From Phlebotomus papatasi (lineage: Eukaryota; Arthropoda; Insecta; Diptera; Psychodidae): 64,000 nt of DNA. Positions 1-9,545 of the stretch are shown piece by piece; the first letter of the stretch is position 1; each line of letters opens with the position of its first letter. The position numbers were made by a program, and so were the translations under genes. The DNA lies in the NCBI RefSeq assembly GCF_024763615.1, contig NC_077224.1:50850712-50914711 (forward strand). Reading direction: 5' to 3'. The notes below the pieces were generated by a model. It did no database searches and was not told the DNA's origin. It worked only from the letters and a program-made list of their open reading frames with translations.

Positions 1-1088
1 GCAATTTCCCGATTTGCAGGCACCGGAATTAGATTTTCGTGCTTTTCCTCGCACTCTCACAGCTTTTTTTTCGCCTTCAGCATGAGAACACAATTAAAAT
101 TTTTCCTCTTTCTCACATCGACTTTGTTACCTCAAATACCAATAATTTTAAGTGTAGCGATAAAACAAGGGGGCAAGTAGAGAAGAAAGAAACTCGTCTA
201 ATCAGCAATCGTGCCATGAATGGTGGTGTAAGAAAAATGATGGACCATTAGGAACATGAGGAGGTTTTTTTTTCTTCTTCTTAACTTTTCACGTGCCCAG
301 TTTTTGCCAGAAGGACTCTTAGGTCTTTTGCACATCATAAACCATCCACCACAACCCCAACTCTGAGGCCCAACAATAGGGGGAAACTAATAAACATAAA
401 TCACTTATGATATTTCAACGTATAAACATCAAGTTGAATTGTATACGTTGTTTGCCATGCCATACAAAAGCTCTTGATGATGGGTTTTCCGAATCCCTAC
501 CTCCATCCACTTGGCACTCCATCTCACCCTTGATCCCTGAATCAGGTGAAAAGAAAGAAAACCCGACGACTCATGTCCATTACATTGGATACACAGAAGA
601 GAAAAACATTCACAACGATTCTCACAAAACTGACAAAGGCTCGTATGGAGATTGCTAAAGATAGAAACATTAAATTAGTTTTTAATCCATTTCTAAGTTT
701 AAAAAAAGCAAACGAGTTGCAAAATTCAACCACGGGTTTTTTTACAAAACAACTTTATTATTTCTTTCTAAAAAGCTATTCCAGTTATGGGAAATTTTAC
801 CATTATACAAGTCCACAAGATTTTTTTAAATTTCACTGATACCAAGTTTCCATGGAGAACATTGAAGTTCACTTCCAATTGAGAGTAATTTACCTCCAAT
901 TATTTTATTGAGGTTTAGTCAATCATCATTTAAATTGTAAATATTTTCAATAGCTTTATTTCAAAATTCATTTAAATTCCAAAAACGGTCTGACTGTCCG
1001 TCTGTGAAACGGTCCTGAGATCTAGAATTTATTCACATGGTTAGATTTTTAGATGGAGAGATTAAGTTCTTAAAAAATTCTGTCACTA
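1..1088. other. Intergenic stretch, nothing recognised
   Basis: About 1.1 kb of AT-rich sequence with several short open frames on both strands. None shows a recognisable domain, a plausible splice context or coding-like composition. The part around 480-545 is slightly richer in GC but also gave no match to anything I know. Confidence 0.5.
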
Positions 1089-1090
1089 TA

Positions 1091-1543
1091 GGGGAAAGCA
1101 TCCTACCTTCGGACGACTCAAGCTTCGAACAACTCAATGTTTTCTATGTTCTTAATTTTAGAAAATTTGAGGCATTTCACTATCATTTCATTAGAAACGG
1201 GCACTCAATGGGTCAAGTAGTAGAGCACTCGCTCTATGATGCAAGTGTCTCGAGTTCGAATCCCCTTAGGTCACCAGGAATTTTTCTGGCGTTAAAGGTG
1301 TTTGGATTGCATCCAGTAAGCTTCAATGCTCTTGATTCCACGGGCATGGGATTGACATCCTCATCCCGTACAAGAGAAAACAATAATGCATGTCTAGAAA
1401 TCCCCTTTCGGGAAGGTCTAGTTCCTTCATGGAATGTTGTGCCAGCATTATTATATTATATTACTATTAATATTATTTATTAGAAACATTCAAAAACTTA
1501 CTTATTCGAAGCTTGAGTCATCAAAAAGTAACGCGCTTTCCCC
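1091..1543. mobile_element. TA-flanked GGGGAAA-type MITE carrying a nested SINE
   Basis: The ends are inverted repeats: the left begins GGGGAAAGCATCC and runs to a GACTCAAGCTTCGAA segment near 1116-1130; the right carries the reverse complement (TTCGAAGCTTGAGTC near 1505-1519) and ends GCTTTCCCC. Both ends abut TA (1089-1090 and 1544-1545), the duplication expected of Tc1/mariner-type elements. A complete SINE (1199-1478) sits inside, so the element is older than the SINE. No transposase frame is visible; it is non-autonomous. Confidence 0.75.
1199..1478 (+). mobile_element. tRNA-derived SINE, complete, with 9-bp target-site duplication
   Basis: The first 75 bases resemble a tRNA gene: a polymerase III A-box-like TGGGTCAAGTAGTAGAGC near 1209-1226 and a B-box GAGTTCGAATCC near 1252-1263, about 43 bases apart. 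A non-tRNA body follows, then an ATT-rich tail (about 1446-1478). The identical direct repeat ATTAGAAAC lies at 1190-1198 and 1479-1487, which is the target-site duplication of a retroposed copy. A 148-codon open frame across this region (1037-1483) is therefore not a gene. The LINE partner is unknown. Confidence 0.85.
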
Positions 1544-1545
1544 TA

Positions 1546-2544
1546 GGTGGCCTAGGTTAATGTCAAGTTTAGTCGTGTTTATCTCAAAACTCAATATTTG
1601 AAACCGATCAAGATTTATAGAAAATGATCGAAAACTAATGCACCGTTTTCTTGGAAATTTTGCGTATTTGTTGCATATAAAATAATTCAGTATATGAAGG
1701 AAGGACTTTCAATTTCCTATGTCACTACTTATTTTGTAGTACGACAGGTACGAAACGTTTCTTTGGCTACGCTGACGATCGTACGTTTTCGTTTAGGACT
1801 TTATCTTTTTTTTTGACTTCTGATGAATTTACTATGGAAATCGGAGATCCGAAAATCAAGTGAATTTTAATGATCCCTAAAAGAATTTTGCAAAACATAT
1901 TGTTTAAATTTTTACTTTATAGTAAATAATTCACATTAAATTCAACACAACAATTTTTTGAGTTTCGAAACCAACATAAAGAGTAAAAGCACTGAAAGTG
2001 ACTGGTAAATATTTAAAAATTTTGAGGATTTCAAGAACTTGTAGAAGACTTTAAGTCTCAATACCGATTAGTAACTCTAACAGCAGAACTATGTATTATG
2101 TACAGTCTCATAATGTACTATTTATGTACAGTGACATGAATTAAATAAATAAATAAATACAATTTGAAATAGACTTCCAGATTGTTTTCCGGTGAAAGAC
2201 AGTATTTGTCGTTTAAATCCTGAGAATCAAACAATAAATTATCTAACGCTTATGATATCTATCGTGCCCTATTCAGTATTCAGTGCTTCTTGCTTTATAC
2301 GATTTTTAGAAAATTATTCCAGATCTTTTCTTCTGAATCTTCGTTTATTTAATTGTATATTTTATTTATAAGATGAAACGTGGTGTAACATATGCCAAAA
2401 ATATTTATTTTTGTATGAATTTTTCCCAAAATTTTAATTTCAATTTTTTTCAAAATTCCTTCGTTCAAGAACTATTTCTCAGGTAACAGGAAAATTTTGG
2501 TTTTCGGATTTTTAAGAAATCCAATAACCAAGATTTCGGTTAAA
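1546..2544. other. Intergenic stretch with (AAAT)n tract
   Basis: No coding signal is recognised. A short (AAAT)n run at about 2141-2159 follows a repeated TATGTACAGT segment and could be the tail of an old retroposon, but I cannot see the rest of one. Confidence 0.4.
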
Positions 2545-2690
2545 TTCCGAGAAATCTTGTCCACCGAAAAGTATGTTTTTTCAAAAAGGTTTTCGAAAAT
2601 AAAATCCCAGAGGCTGCATTTTTAAAATTTTCAAACGAAAATTTCAGAAAACATAGTTTGAATGTACTTTTAAGCCATAGAGCTGTAATG
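2545..2690 (-). repeat. Dispersed AT-rich repeat, GAAATTTTC family
   Basis: On the minus strand this carries the same run of words as 26500-26640 and 49120-49260: a stretch rich in AAAATTTTCATTTAAA-like words, then a short spacer, then CTTTTCGGTGGAC. No frame is conserved between copies. Confidence 0.5.
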
Positions 2691-2715
2691 CAATATTTTT
2701 TATATGATTTTAATG

Positions 2716-3069
2716 GGTTCCGGTCAAAATCCCGGAAGTCAAAATCCCGAACTCCAAAATACCGAACACTAAAATCCCGAATGGGACAAAATCCCGAAAG
2801 CCAAAATCCCGAATTCTTAATTCTTAAAAATGTCATAACTACTCCCACAAGTGCACTCGCGCTTACTGGAGGCAAAGGGAAATTTTCTGTATCTGAGGAA
2901 ATTATTCTACACATTATCCTCCATATATTTTCATCCCTTTCAGGATTTTGAACATTCGGGATTTTGGATTTCGAGATTTTGGCTTTTTGGATTTTGACCC
3001 TTTCGAGGTTTTGGGCATTTAGATTTTGACCCTTTTGGGATTTTGTCTTTCGGGATTTTGGCTGCCTCC
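2716..3069. mobile_element. Foldback element with tandem AAAATCCCGAA arms
   Basis: The left arm (about 2716-2815) is a run of degenerate 12-16 bp units built on AAAATCCCGAA. The right arm (about 2950-3069) is the same unit inverted (TTCGGGATTTTGG). Between them is a single-copy core of about 130 bases that recurs, in the other orientation, in the elements at 8563-8905 and 16281-16711. Short tandem units forming long inverted arms are the hallmark of foldback-type elements. No transposase frame is visible. Confidence 0.7.
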
Positions 3070-3089
3070 GAATTTTAATATCTATAGAT

Positions 3090-3966
3090 AAGTTTGACTG
3101 TAATTTTTGGACACCTTGCTCGTAATTTCGGACACTTCGCTTCTAATTTTGGACAACTAATCCACCTAAACATGATGCCCATTGCTCTTCATTTCAAGAA
3201 TCTATCTTTCCAAATCCTCTTTCTGCTCATGTAAGGGAACTGTTGAATGTCACAAGAAGCCCGGAAAGTTTCCATATTATTCATTAATGTGAGTTGACTT
3301 CGGTACTCCAAGTACGTGCGGATTTGTGTATTCCTTGGCCTTTTCGGGAGCCTTTTAAAGCTTTTCTCATTACATCTTGTTCGTAGAAATAATGCTCCTT
3401 TGTTTCTCCAGGCATATGTGCAACCTAATAATCACAAAATCTAATACTTTACAAAATTTCGAGAAAAAATACCTGTCTAAAATAATAAGTATCACCTCAC
3501 TGCTGAATCTCTTAGAAAATTGTCCATTTATCACATGAAAAATGTAATTCACAAGGCAAATCTCACTTCAGGTCAAATGAACAAATCACTATTAACATGA
3601 ATCAACACAATATTCTATGAATATTTAATAATATCTTTCTAAGAAAGCGAGGAAGAATAGCTAGTACTTCACGACCTTGTTAACGACAGCTAAATAAGTC
3701 TGAAGTAAACATGAAGTTCTGTTATATTTCTCATAAGCAATTGCCCACACTGAGGTTTCAACAAGGCAATTTTAACTCAAATCACAGTCAAAATTTAACG
3801 AATTTAGTGTTAAAATCTTCCAAAAAGAACAAATATTTAGATAGAATTCTTTATTCATCAAATAATAAGAGAAAAGTCCATCATTTTAATCAATTTATTT
3901 TTAGTGTCCAATTTTGCCTGCAGTGTCCAAAATTAGACGCTGTCCAAAATTATGAGCACTTCCCCA
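3090..3966. mobile_element. Putative inverted-repeat element with TTTTGGACA subterminal words
   Basis: The left end (3100-3165) has three spaced copies of a TTTGGACAC/TTCGGACAC word. The right end (3895-3966) has three inverted copies (GTGTCCAAAATTAG, GTCCAATTTTGC, GTCCAAAATTATG). The middle is AT-rich with no recognisable protein. A related fragment with TTTCGGACAGC is at 39073-39100. The exact ends and target duplication are not clear. Confidence 0.45.
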
Positions 3967-4017
3967 CATAAAAAGCAAAATTACAGAAAAATGTGCTGGT
4001 TTTTGGCTATGTTGTCC

Positions 4018-4117
4018 CAGATGTCCCTTTAATACTAGACAGTTTATCGTAGAAAATCGGAAAAAGAAGGCCTTTGGAAAAGAAGTTTTTGGGCGTTCCA
4101 GTCGTCCTTAAAGAGTT
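4018..4117. mobile_element. Partial TTAA-type MITE (CCCTTTAAGGACG family)
   Basis: The right end reads GTCGTCCTTAAAGAGTTAA, matching the terminus of the elements at 14932-15073, 28428-28577 and 49623-49690. The left end is less clear (GTCCCTTTAATAC near 4021). Confidence 0.4.
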
Positions 4118-4243
4118 AATGTCCCTTATCTTAATATTTCAACAGGTCTCTTTAAATCTTGTATATTTTAATTTAAATACAGTACTTAACTTTAGTTCTA
4201 AATCGTATTTGCAAACATTCCATTCGCTGACATTAATTCCCAG

Positions 4244-4375
4244 CGCACAATAACTTCTGTTTGTAAACATGTTTTCAACATTTTCAATGAGAGTGAGTGA
4301 GATGACTAGATCTAGATTTCATTCACTCTCACTGAAATGTCAAAAACATGTTTACAAAACAAAAGTTATTGTGCG
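4244..4375. mobile_element. 132-bp palindromic MITE, copy 1
   Basis: The element is almost entirely an inverted repeat: it begins CGCACAATAACTTCTGTTTG, continues with TAAACATGTTTT, and ends with the complement (AAAACATGTTTACA, then GTTATTGTGCG). A short asymmetric centre holds GATGACTAGATCTAG. It is exactly 132 bp and is followed by copy 2 after a 17-bp spacer. No open frame; presumably mobilised in trans. Confidence 0.75.
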
Positions 4376-4392
4376 TTTGGCATAATGACCAG

Positions 4393-4524
4393 CGCACAAT
4401 AACTATTGTTTGTAAACATGTTTTCAAATTTTCCTATGAAAGAGAGCAAGATGACTAGATCTAGATTTCACTCACTCTCATTGAAATGTCAAAAACATGT
4501 TTACAAAATAAAAGTTATTGTGCG
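4393..4524. mobile_element. 132-bp palindromic MITE, copy 2 (tandem with copy 1)
   Basis: Same structure and length as 4244-4375, with starts offset by 149 bp. The GCATAATG-containing spacer between the two copies resembles the spacers in the triple array at 35670-36099. Confidence 0.75.
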
Positions 4525-6296
4525 TGGGGTATAAGAATCTCACCGCTGTTTAATTGTATAAAAATATTTTCTTAAGCAAAGCATTCAATTTAAAGAACTG
4601 TGATGATTTAATAAAGACCAGACTTATATGAATTCTTCAGAATAAAGGAAGTTAACAATGTATTTATAAATACAATATGCTACAAAAGTTAAAGGAATTT
4701 TATGAAAATATTCCTCACTCTTCAATATTTTCGTAAAGTTTTCTTTTCAACATGAATACACTGAATAATGAAGTAACCAAAAAAGTAAACTAATAATAAT
4801 ATCCAGAGTAATGTAAATTTTGTTGGAGAATTAAAATGCAGTGTTTACTCAAGCATCCCAACAGAGCTTTTAAATCAAAACCTTGAGAAGCTTTGCATAT
4901 TTGAGTGGATAATGAGTGCTTCAGGAACTCAGTGAAGATTTTATCATCAAAGGAGTTTATTTGAAGATTAAGAAAACATTTAGAAACACTGACCTCAGGG
5001 CAGCATAATAATTATCTGTGAAAAGAAATGAAAGCTTGAGAGAGAGAGAGTGAGAAAAATAAGTTTTCAACAAATCTCCAGGGGAAAAAATATGAAACAA
5101 TTAAGGAAATGTCTGACTATTTCTTATTTTAGTCAAATTGGCAGAAAAAATTAAATAGGATTTTATGCAGCTCTCTGCGCCTTACAACTGTACGACATAA
5201 AAGCTAAAATGAGATTTACTAAAAGTCTCTGTCTTTTCCACAGTTCTCGTCCTTGTTGTGTGTTGTGTTTTTTTTTTCTTTTCTTTTTTTTTTGATCCAG
5301 GAGATTTTGTGTGGAGCCAGAAGAAATATATAAAACGTGAATGTACAGAGGAAGAGACTTTTTAGAAGACAATTAGTTTTTACACGACAACTAGAAAGCT
5401 CGTAGAGAATTCATCTCAATGAGAACTTTTCAGCCACTGTTGTATTTCTTTCTCACCCACAACATTGAGCTTTCTATTCTGGCTACATTAAGGTTTCAAG
5501 TTGTAAACTTTTTTCTTCATTTCTCTCCTGTTTCTCTCCTCTGGTTTCCCTATTTTTTTTATATTTGTTCTTTGCTTGCCACCCATCCACAAAGTCACCC
5601 TCAGCGATGTTTTCTAGGGTGGCAGAAAGAATGGTACAATTTTATTCATTTGCCGTGTTGAAGTTATAAAGTCTGGGTTATGGAAGAAGGCAACTGTGAG
5701 AATTCTCTCCTTCCCATCTAAAGGTAAATCAACACAACATCCCCTCGCCAAGTGCCACAAGTGTGGATGCATGCTGAAGACAATTTTCTCAGGGAATTTT
5801 GAAGAGAACTCGTGTCCTCCCACTCGTTGTACAAAACCCCAGAACCTGCCTCTTTCCCATCCAGGAGACACCCTTCTGAGTCACAGGAAATACTCACGGA
5901 CGGAATATTTGTTGTTTCCTCCAGACCATAAATAGGCCTCCCTTATTTGCACACACGGCATATCCCCAAAAGTCTCACAGAGACTTTTTCACTTTGAACC
6001 TATATGGTTAAGGTATAGAAAAACCACATACAATTCTGCTTTAACAGTAGTGGAAATTGTATGGCAGAATGAAATAGAATGAGCTTGGGCATGACATTGC
6101 GGAATAACCTCATTTAAGCCGGAAAGACTTGATAATAATCTCAGACTTTCTTCACTAACCCACTCGGTGTATATATGGCAAAAAACAGTAAGGATACTCC
6201 TCCGCCTATCCTTATTCTGTAACACTGTCAAAAATTTGGTGTATATGGATAGGACATAAATGTTTCACCGCAAGATGCAGAATGAAGTTATTTATT
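4525..6296. other. Intergenic stretch, no gene recognised
   Basis: This holds an AT-rich part (4525-5400) with a GAGA run near 5038-5052 and a T-rich tract near 5268-5292, then a somewhat more GC-rich part (about 5400-5990). The richer part has short frames on both strands (for example 5696-5935 + and 5614-5871 -), but none has a recognisable domain and the two strands compete. It could be a regulatory region or an unrecognised exon. Confidence 0.4.
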
Positions 6297-6337
6297 GGGA
6301 ACCGGAATTCGCCGGAAGGTGGAGTCACTCTTACTGT

Positions 6338-6735
6338 GTTATCACACTTGCACATTAAAAATTTAATATGATTCACATTAATTGTCGCTGGTGAGAGTCC
6401 AAATGTGTAATTTGTGTGTTTGAATCCTTTTATATTCCAAATTTGATGTATTTGTTGATAAAAAGGTAGACTTGGCCCGCAAAATTTGATATAAATTGAT
6501 TTACAGCATTAATGCGAGAAATTAATGCGATTTTCTTTTTAATTTTTTAATGTGAAAAATATTTATGCTTTAGGTAAATTTAAACTTATTTTTGCAGGCC
6601 AAGTCCACTTCTTTATCAATAAATAGAAAAAACCCAAATATTAAGTGACTCAAAGACACAAATAACATATTTGGACGCTCACAATCGACAATTAATGTGA
6701 ATCACATTAAAATTTTAATGTGCAAGTGTGATAAC
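6338..6735. mobile_element. 398-bp MITE with long terminal inverted repeats
   Basis: It begins GTTATCACACTTGCACATTA and ends with the complement (TAATGTGCAAGTGTGATAAC). Pairing continues inward through TTCACATTAATTGTCG and TTGATAAAAAGGTAGACTTGG / CCAAGTCCACTTC. The centre is AT-rich without a frame. I could not identify a clear target duplication, so the superfamily is open. Confidence 0.75.
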
Positions 6736-6760
6736 GCCGTTAGAAAAACGGCAACTTTTG

Positions 6761-6799
6761 CCAAAGCTTTCGGCACGGTCTCCAAGACTTCTTCAGTTA
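6761..6799 (-). ncRNA. Hammerhead-ribozyme-like motif, degenerate
   Basis: The minus strand reads CTGAAGA, then a stem-II region with poor pairing, then GAAAGCTTTGG. The core words match CUGANGA and GAAA, but stem II has decayed and stem I is not evident. Probably an inactive relative of the motif at 40090-40128. Confidence 0.4.
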
Positions 6800-6897
6800 T
6801 TTATCAATTAATAAGACTTATAAATTAATTATGCTAATGAAAAACATGAAAAGGAGAAATCTTTCTTCTGAACATTTTTTTGTAGCGTTTTACTGTA

Positions 6898-7817
6898 GGG
6901 TGGAATAACCGGCTATCGCCATGTTTAGGAAAAAAATAAATTCATTTAATCATAACTTTTGAATCCTTGTTACAAGATAAGTCAAATTTGACACAAAGTT
7001 ACTTAGATGTATTGGCTCTAGATACGTGAAAACAATAATCCTAGAACATAACGCTGGACTACTTAAAAAACTGATTTTTATTAATAATGCAAAAATAACC
7101 ATTTCGTCGCCACTTTTTACCACTTTTCGCCAGTTTTGTAAAATTTGTAACCACTTCTCGCCACCCACTTGAAAAGAACCACACTCGGTTATTTTAGGCA
7201 ATGCTATAAAAAAAATACATTTACCATTTCTCTTTCCTTGTGATCACTTTATTATTACTCTCTTTAAATGATTTTTCTTCACTTTTATTAGAGAAATCAA
7301 ATTATGGGGCTTTTTCAGAAAGTAAACAATGCAGATTTGACAACTGAGAATGTACGAAGTGAAGTTAGCGTCGCCTATTGAAAAGATATGGCGACAGGTG
7401 GTAAAATCAATTCCAGAATATTACCACTTCTCGCCATGCCTCATTTTTATACAAAAATAATACAAAATGAAATATTAATTGACTAAATACAAATTTTATG
7501 TATTCCACAAGTGCAATTAAATATTCAATAGACAAATTATTTACCCAAATAGGTATTTTTGGCCTGATGAAAATTTGACGACACTTAGTACATTTGGTAA
7601 GAGATGTTGGATTCGATGCACTTGCTTAAAATATTGCTCTAAAAAGTGATCAAAATCGTGAATCCAAAACGAATAATTATTATTTTTCGATTCTATGCGT
7701 AGAAGCAGAAACAATACAAAAAAATTGCGACTCATTTATTTCATAAATTGCGAAAAATAGCGATTTCAATGTAAGTGGCGAGAAGTGGGGCACTGGCGAG
7801 AACTGGTGATTCCACCC
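6898..7817. mobile_element. 920-bp TA-flanked element with GTGGCGAGAAGTGG motifs, copy A
   Basis: The termini are GGGTGGAATAACC and the inverted GGTGATTCCACCC, each abutting TA (6896-6897; 7818-7819). Repeated words of the type TGGCGAGAAGTGG and their complements cluster near both ends, like subterminal transposase-binding sites. A minus-strand frame at 7541-7735 shares a segment around HFLEQYFKQVH with the + frame in copy B (26642-27642), which lies in opposite orientation. No known transposase is recognised. Confidence 0.7.
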
Positions 7818-8051
7818 TACTTAGGTGCTTCTGCATTATTGATTTTTTCTTTGTGTTCGTTTCTGTCTCGGCTGTTATCCCCAGTCCACGACGTGTTCTA
7901 AAATCACCAAATAGTTATGACAGGAACCAACAAAGAAAAATTGATTATACCGAACCACCTGAGAATAGTATAGGTTTCTCAGGACAATCTGTCCTTCTGG
8001 TGAGTGTCGGGAATTGTTGATCAAATCCTTTGAATCAAACACATAATTTTA

Positions 8052-8088
8052 CCAGAGCTTTCGACACTTATCGTGTCTTCCTCAGTGG
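8052..8088 (-). ncRNA. Hammerhead-ribozyme-like motif (left arm)
   Basis: Read on the minus strand: CCA, then CTGAGGA (fits CUGANGA), a perfect 5-bp stem II (GACAC/GTGTC) with loop GATAA, then GAAAGCTC and TGG. CCA and TGG form the base of stem I. The AGCT after GAA is self-complementary, which fits minimal hammerheads that pair stem III as dimers, with C as the cleavage-site base. All core positions are intact. Confidence 0.6.
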
Positions 8089-8272
8089 TTATTGGTTGGT
8101 ATTTTCTTTAGGATTTTTGTCCGAATTCTTTAGGATTTCGTTAGCGAAGTACCAGTCCGTTCTCTGAACAAAAAATAACGAAGAAAATTGGCTCCTAACC
8201 AAAGTCAAAACTGATGCATAAGAAAATAGAGAAATTAGTGACAAAAATCCTAAAGAAAAGACCAATCAATAA

Positions 8273-8309
8273 CCATTGAGGAAGACACGATAAGTGTCGA
8301 AAGCTCTGG
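8273..8309 (+). ncRNA. Hammerhead-ribozyme-like motif (right arm), core mutated
   Basis: Inverted partner of 8052-8088, identical except that CTGAGGA reads TTGAGGA. Stem II (GACAC/GTGTC) and GAAAGCTCTGG are unchanged. Loss of the first core C should inactivate it. Confidence 0.5.
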
Positions 8310-8562
8310 TAAAATTGTGTGTTTGATTCATAGGATTTAATCAACAAATTCCGACGCTCACCGGAAGGACAGATTGTCCTGAAAAACCTAGTTCAGTTAC
8401 ACACCACCGTCAGCTGTCCCTTTAGATGAGAATAGTATAGTGCTCAAAAAAAATTACTGAAATAGCATCAAAATAGTTTGTAATTTCTATTCAACCAAGT
8501 AGTGAAAAATGTAGTTCTCACGAATCCGATGTATTTTTTTTTTTTGTAATATTGGTGTATTG

Positions 8563-8905
8563 TCCGGTGCCAGCCAAAATCTCGAAATCCAAAATTACAA
8601 ACGCCAAAAGCCCGAGTGATCAAAATCCTGAAAGGGACGATTTTTTTATGGAGCATAATATGTGGAATAGTTTTACAAAATACTGAAAATTTTCCTTTGT
8701 CTTCATCAACCGCGGGTGCAATCGTGGAAATAGCTGTGACATTTTTAAGAATTCGGAATTTTGGATTTCGGGATTGTGGATTTTCGGACTTTTTACCCAT
8801 TCGAAATTTTAGCTCAGAGTTTTTCGCTTTTCGGCATTCCGGATTTTGGCTTTTAGGATTTTAGCGGTCAGGCTTTTCGGCGTTCGAGATTTTGACCGAA
8901 ACCCG
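8563..8905. mobile_element. Foldback element with tandem AAAATCCCGAA arms, copy 2
   Basis: The left arm (8563-8640) has degenerate AAAATCTCGAAATCC-like units; the right arm (8755-8905) has the inverted TTCGGGATTGTGG-like units. The core (about 8650-8750) matches the core of the copies at 2716-3069 and 16281-16711, including GTGCAATCG and TGACATTTTTAA. Confidence 0.65.
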
Positions 8906-9192
8906 TAATAGTAATATAAGGCTATTGAAAGTCGCATGACTAAGATGGTATTTCTTAATTTATTATGGTTCTTCAATTTCAGACTTTTTATCAAAGAATC
9001 TCTTCGATAATTATCGATTTTAGGTAATATCTTAACGATGTTGGCAATGTTAGCGATGCTTGTTCTTCGGTGGCCAAATATGTTTGTCAATCTCATCAAA
9101 AAGGTTAACAATGTCCGAACGATACTTGATGTTGTGTAGAATTCGAAAAAAAAAATCAGAGAAAAGACATTTCCGGGTGCATTAGTAGTGTT

Positions 9193-9545
9193 GTGTTCCT
9201 CTTTTCAATGACCAGGACAAACACAAGATTGAATGAACACAAGATGTCTGTATTACCTCAACTACTCCTATTGAAGGTATACAAGAAATATTGGGATTTT
9301 TCTGGGAGAGTACTGCACAGCGCATTGATCAGAAGCCAACTCAACTCAAGTGAAGCCAACTACTGGCTTCTTTCTGACCTTTCTGACCAATGTCCATTGC
9401 AGTGCTCCCGCAGAAAATCCCAATATTTCTTGTGTACCCTCATTAGGAGTAGTGGAGCTGGAGGCAGTAGAGATACTTTTTAGAAGCAAATGTCACAACT
9501 TGATCACTGAGGAAGACGCACTGCAACAGCGCAAGCTTTGACAAA
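9193..9545 (+). mobile_element. Inverted-repeat element ending in a hammerhead-like motif
   Basis: About 60 bases near 9256-9318 (ACTACTCCTATTGAAGGTA then AAATATTGGGATTTTTCTG) recur inverted at 9402-9460 (CAGAAAATCCCAATATTTC then TAGGAGTAGTGG). A degenerate hammerhead-like motif follows at 9504-9541, so it is probably the same class as 7974-8427. Overlapping open frames here are repeat sequence. Confidence 0.5.
9504..9541 (+). ncRNA. Hammerhead-ribozyme-like motif, degenerate
   Basis: TCA then CTGAGGA is followed by GACGC, a loop, GCG, and CAAGCTTTGA. The CUGANGA word is intact, but the expected GAAA reads GCAA, so it is likely inactive. TCA/TGA would form the base of stem I. Confidence 0.35.

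Larger units (their letters stand above)
6297..6805 (-). mobile_element. Decayed hammerhead-bearing element split by a MITE
   Basis: The left piece (6297-6337; GGAACCGGAATTCGCCGG then GGAGTCACT) and the right piece (6736-6805; CCAAAGCTTTCGGCACGG) correspond in order to 40034-40130, where the same words lie close together (GGAACCGGTGAACGTCGG, GGGTCACTTAG, CCCAAAGCTTTCGGCTC). The 398-bp MITE at 6338-6735 therefore appears to have inserted into this element. The hammerhead-like motif is annotated separately. Confidence 0.5.
7974..8427. mobile_element. Inverted-repeat retroelement remnant with paired hammerhead motifs
   Basis: Two arms of about 190 bp face each other: the left starts near TTTCTCAGGACAATCTGTCC and the right ends with GGACAGATTGTCCTG. 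Each arm carries a hammerhead-like motif. The insertion is bounded by an exact 13-bp direct repeat, GAGAATAGTATAG, at 7961-7973 and 8428-8440. Such a long duplication suggests target-primed retroposition rather than a TA-specific DNA transposon. Alternatively, the inverted arms alone (7973-8388) also abut TA. Facing terminal repeats with hammerheads are known from Penelope-like elements; no reverse transcriptase or GIY-YIG sequence remains. Confidence 0.6.

Noticed and set aside
1199..1275. Functional tRNA gene
   Set aside because: A and B boxes are present, but acceptor arms do not pair and the sequence continues into a body and tail with a target duplication: a SINE.
1037..1483. 148-codon ATG-started frame
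   Set aside because: It runs through the MITE end and the whole SINE, and ends in the ATT tail.
5038..5052. GA repeat as a regulatory (GAGA-factor) site
   Set aside because: A short AG run in AT-rich intergenic DNA; no promoter or gene nearby to support a role.
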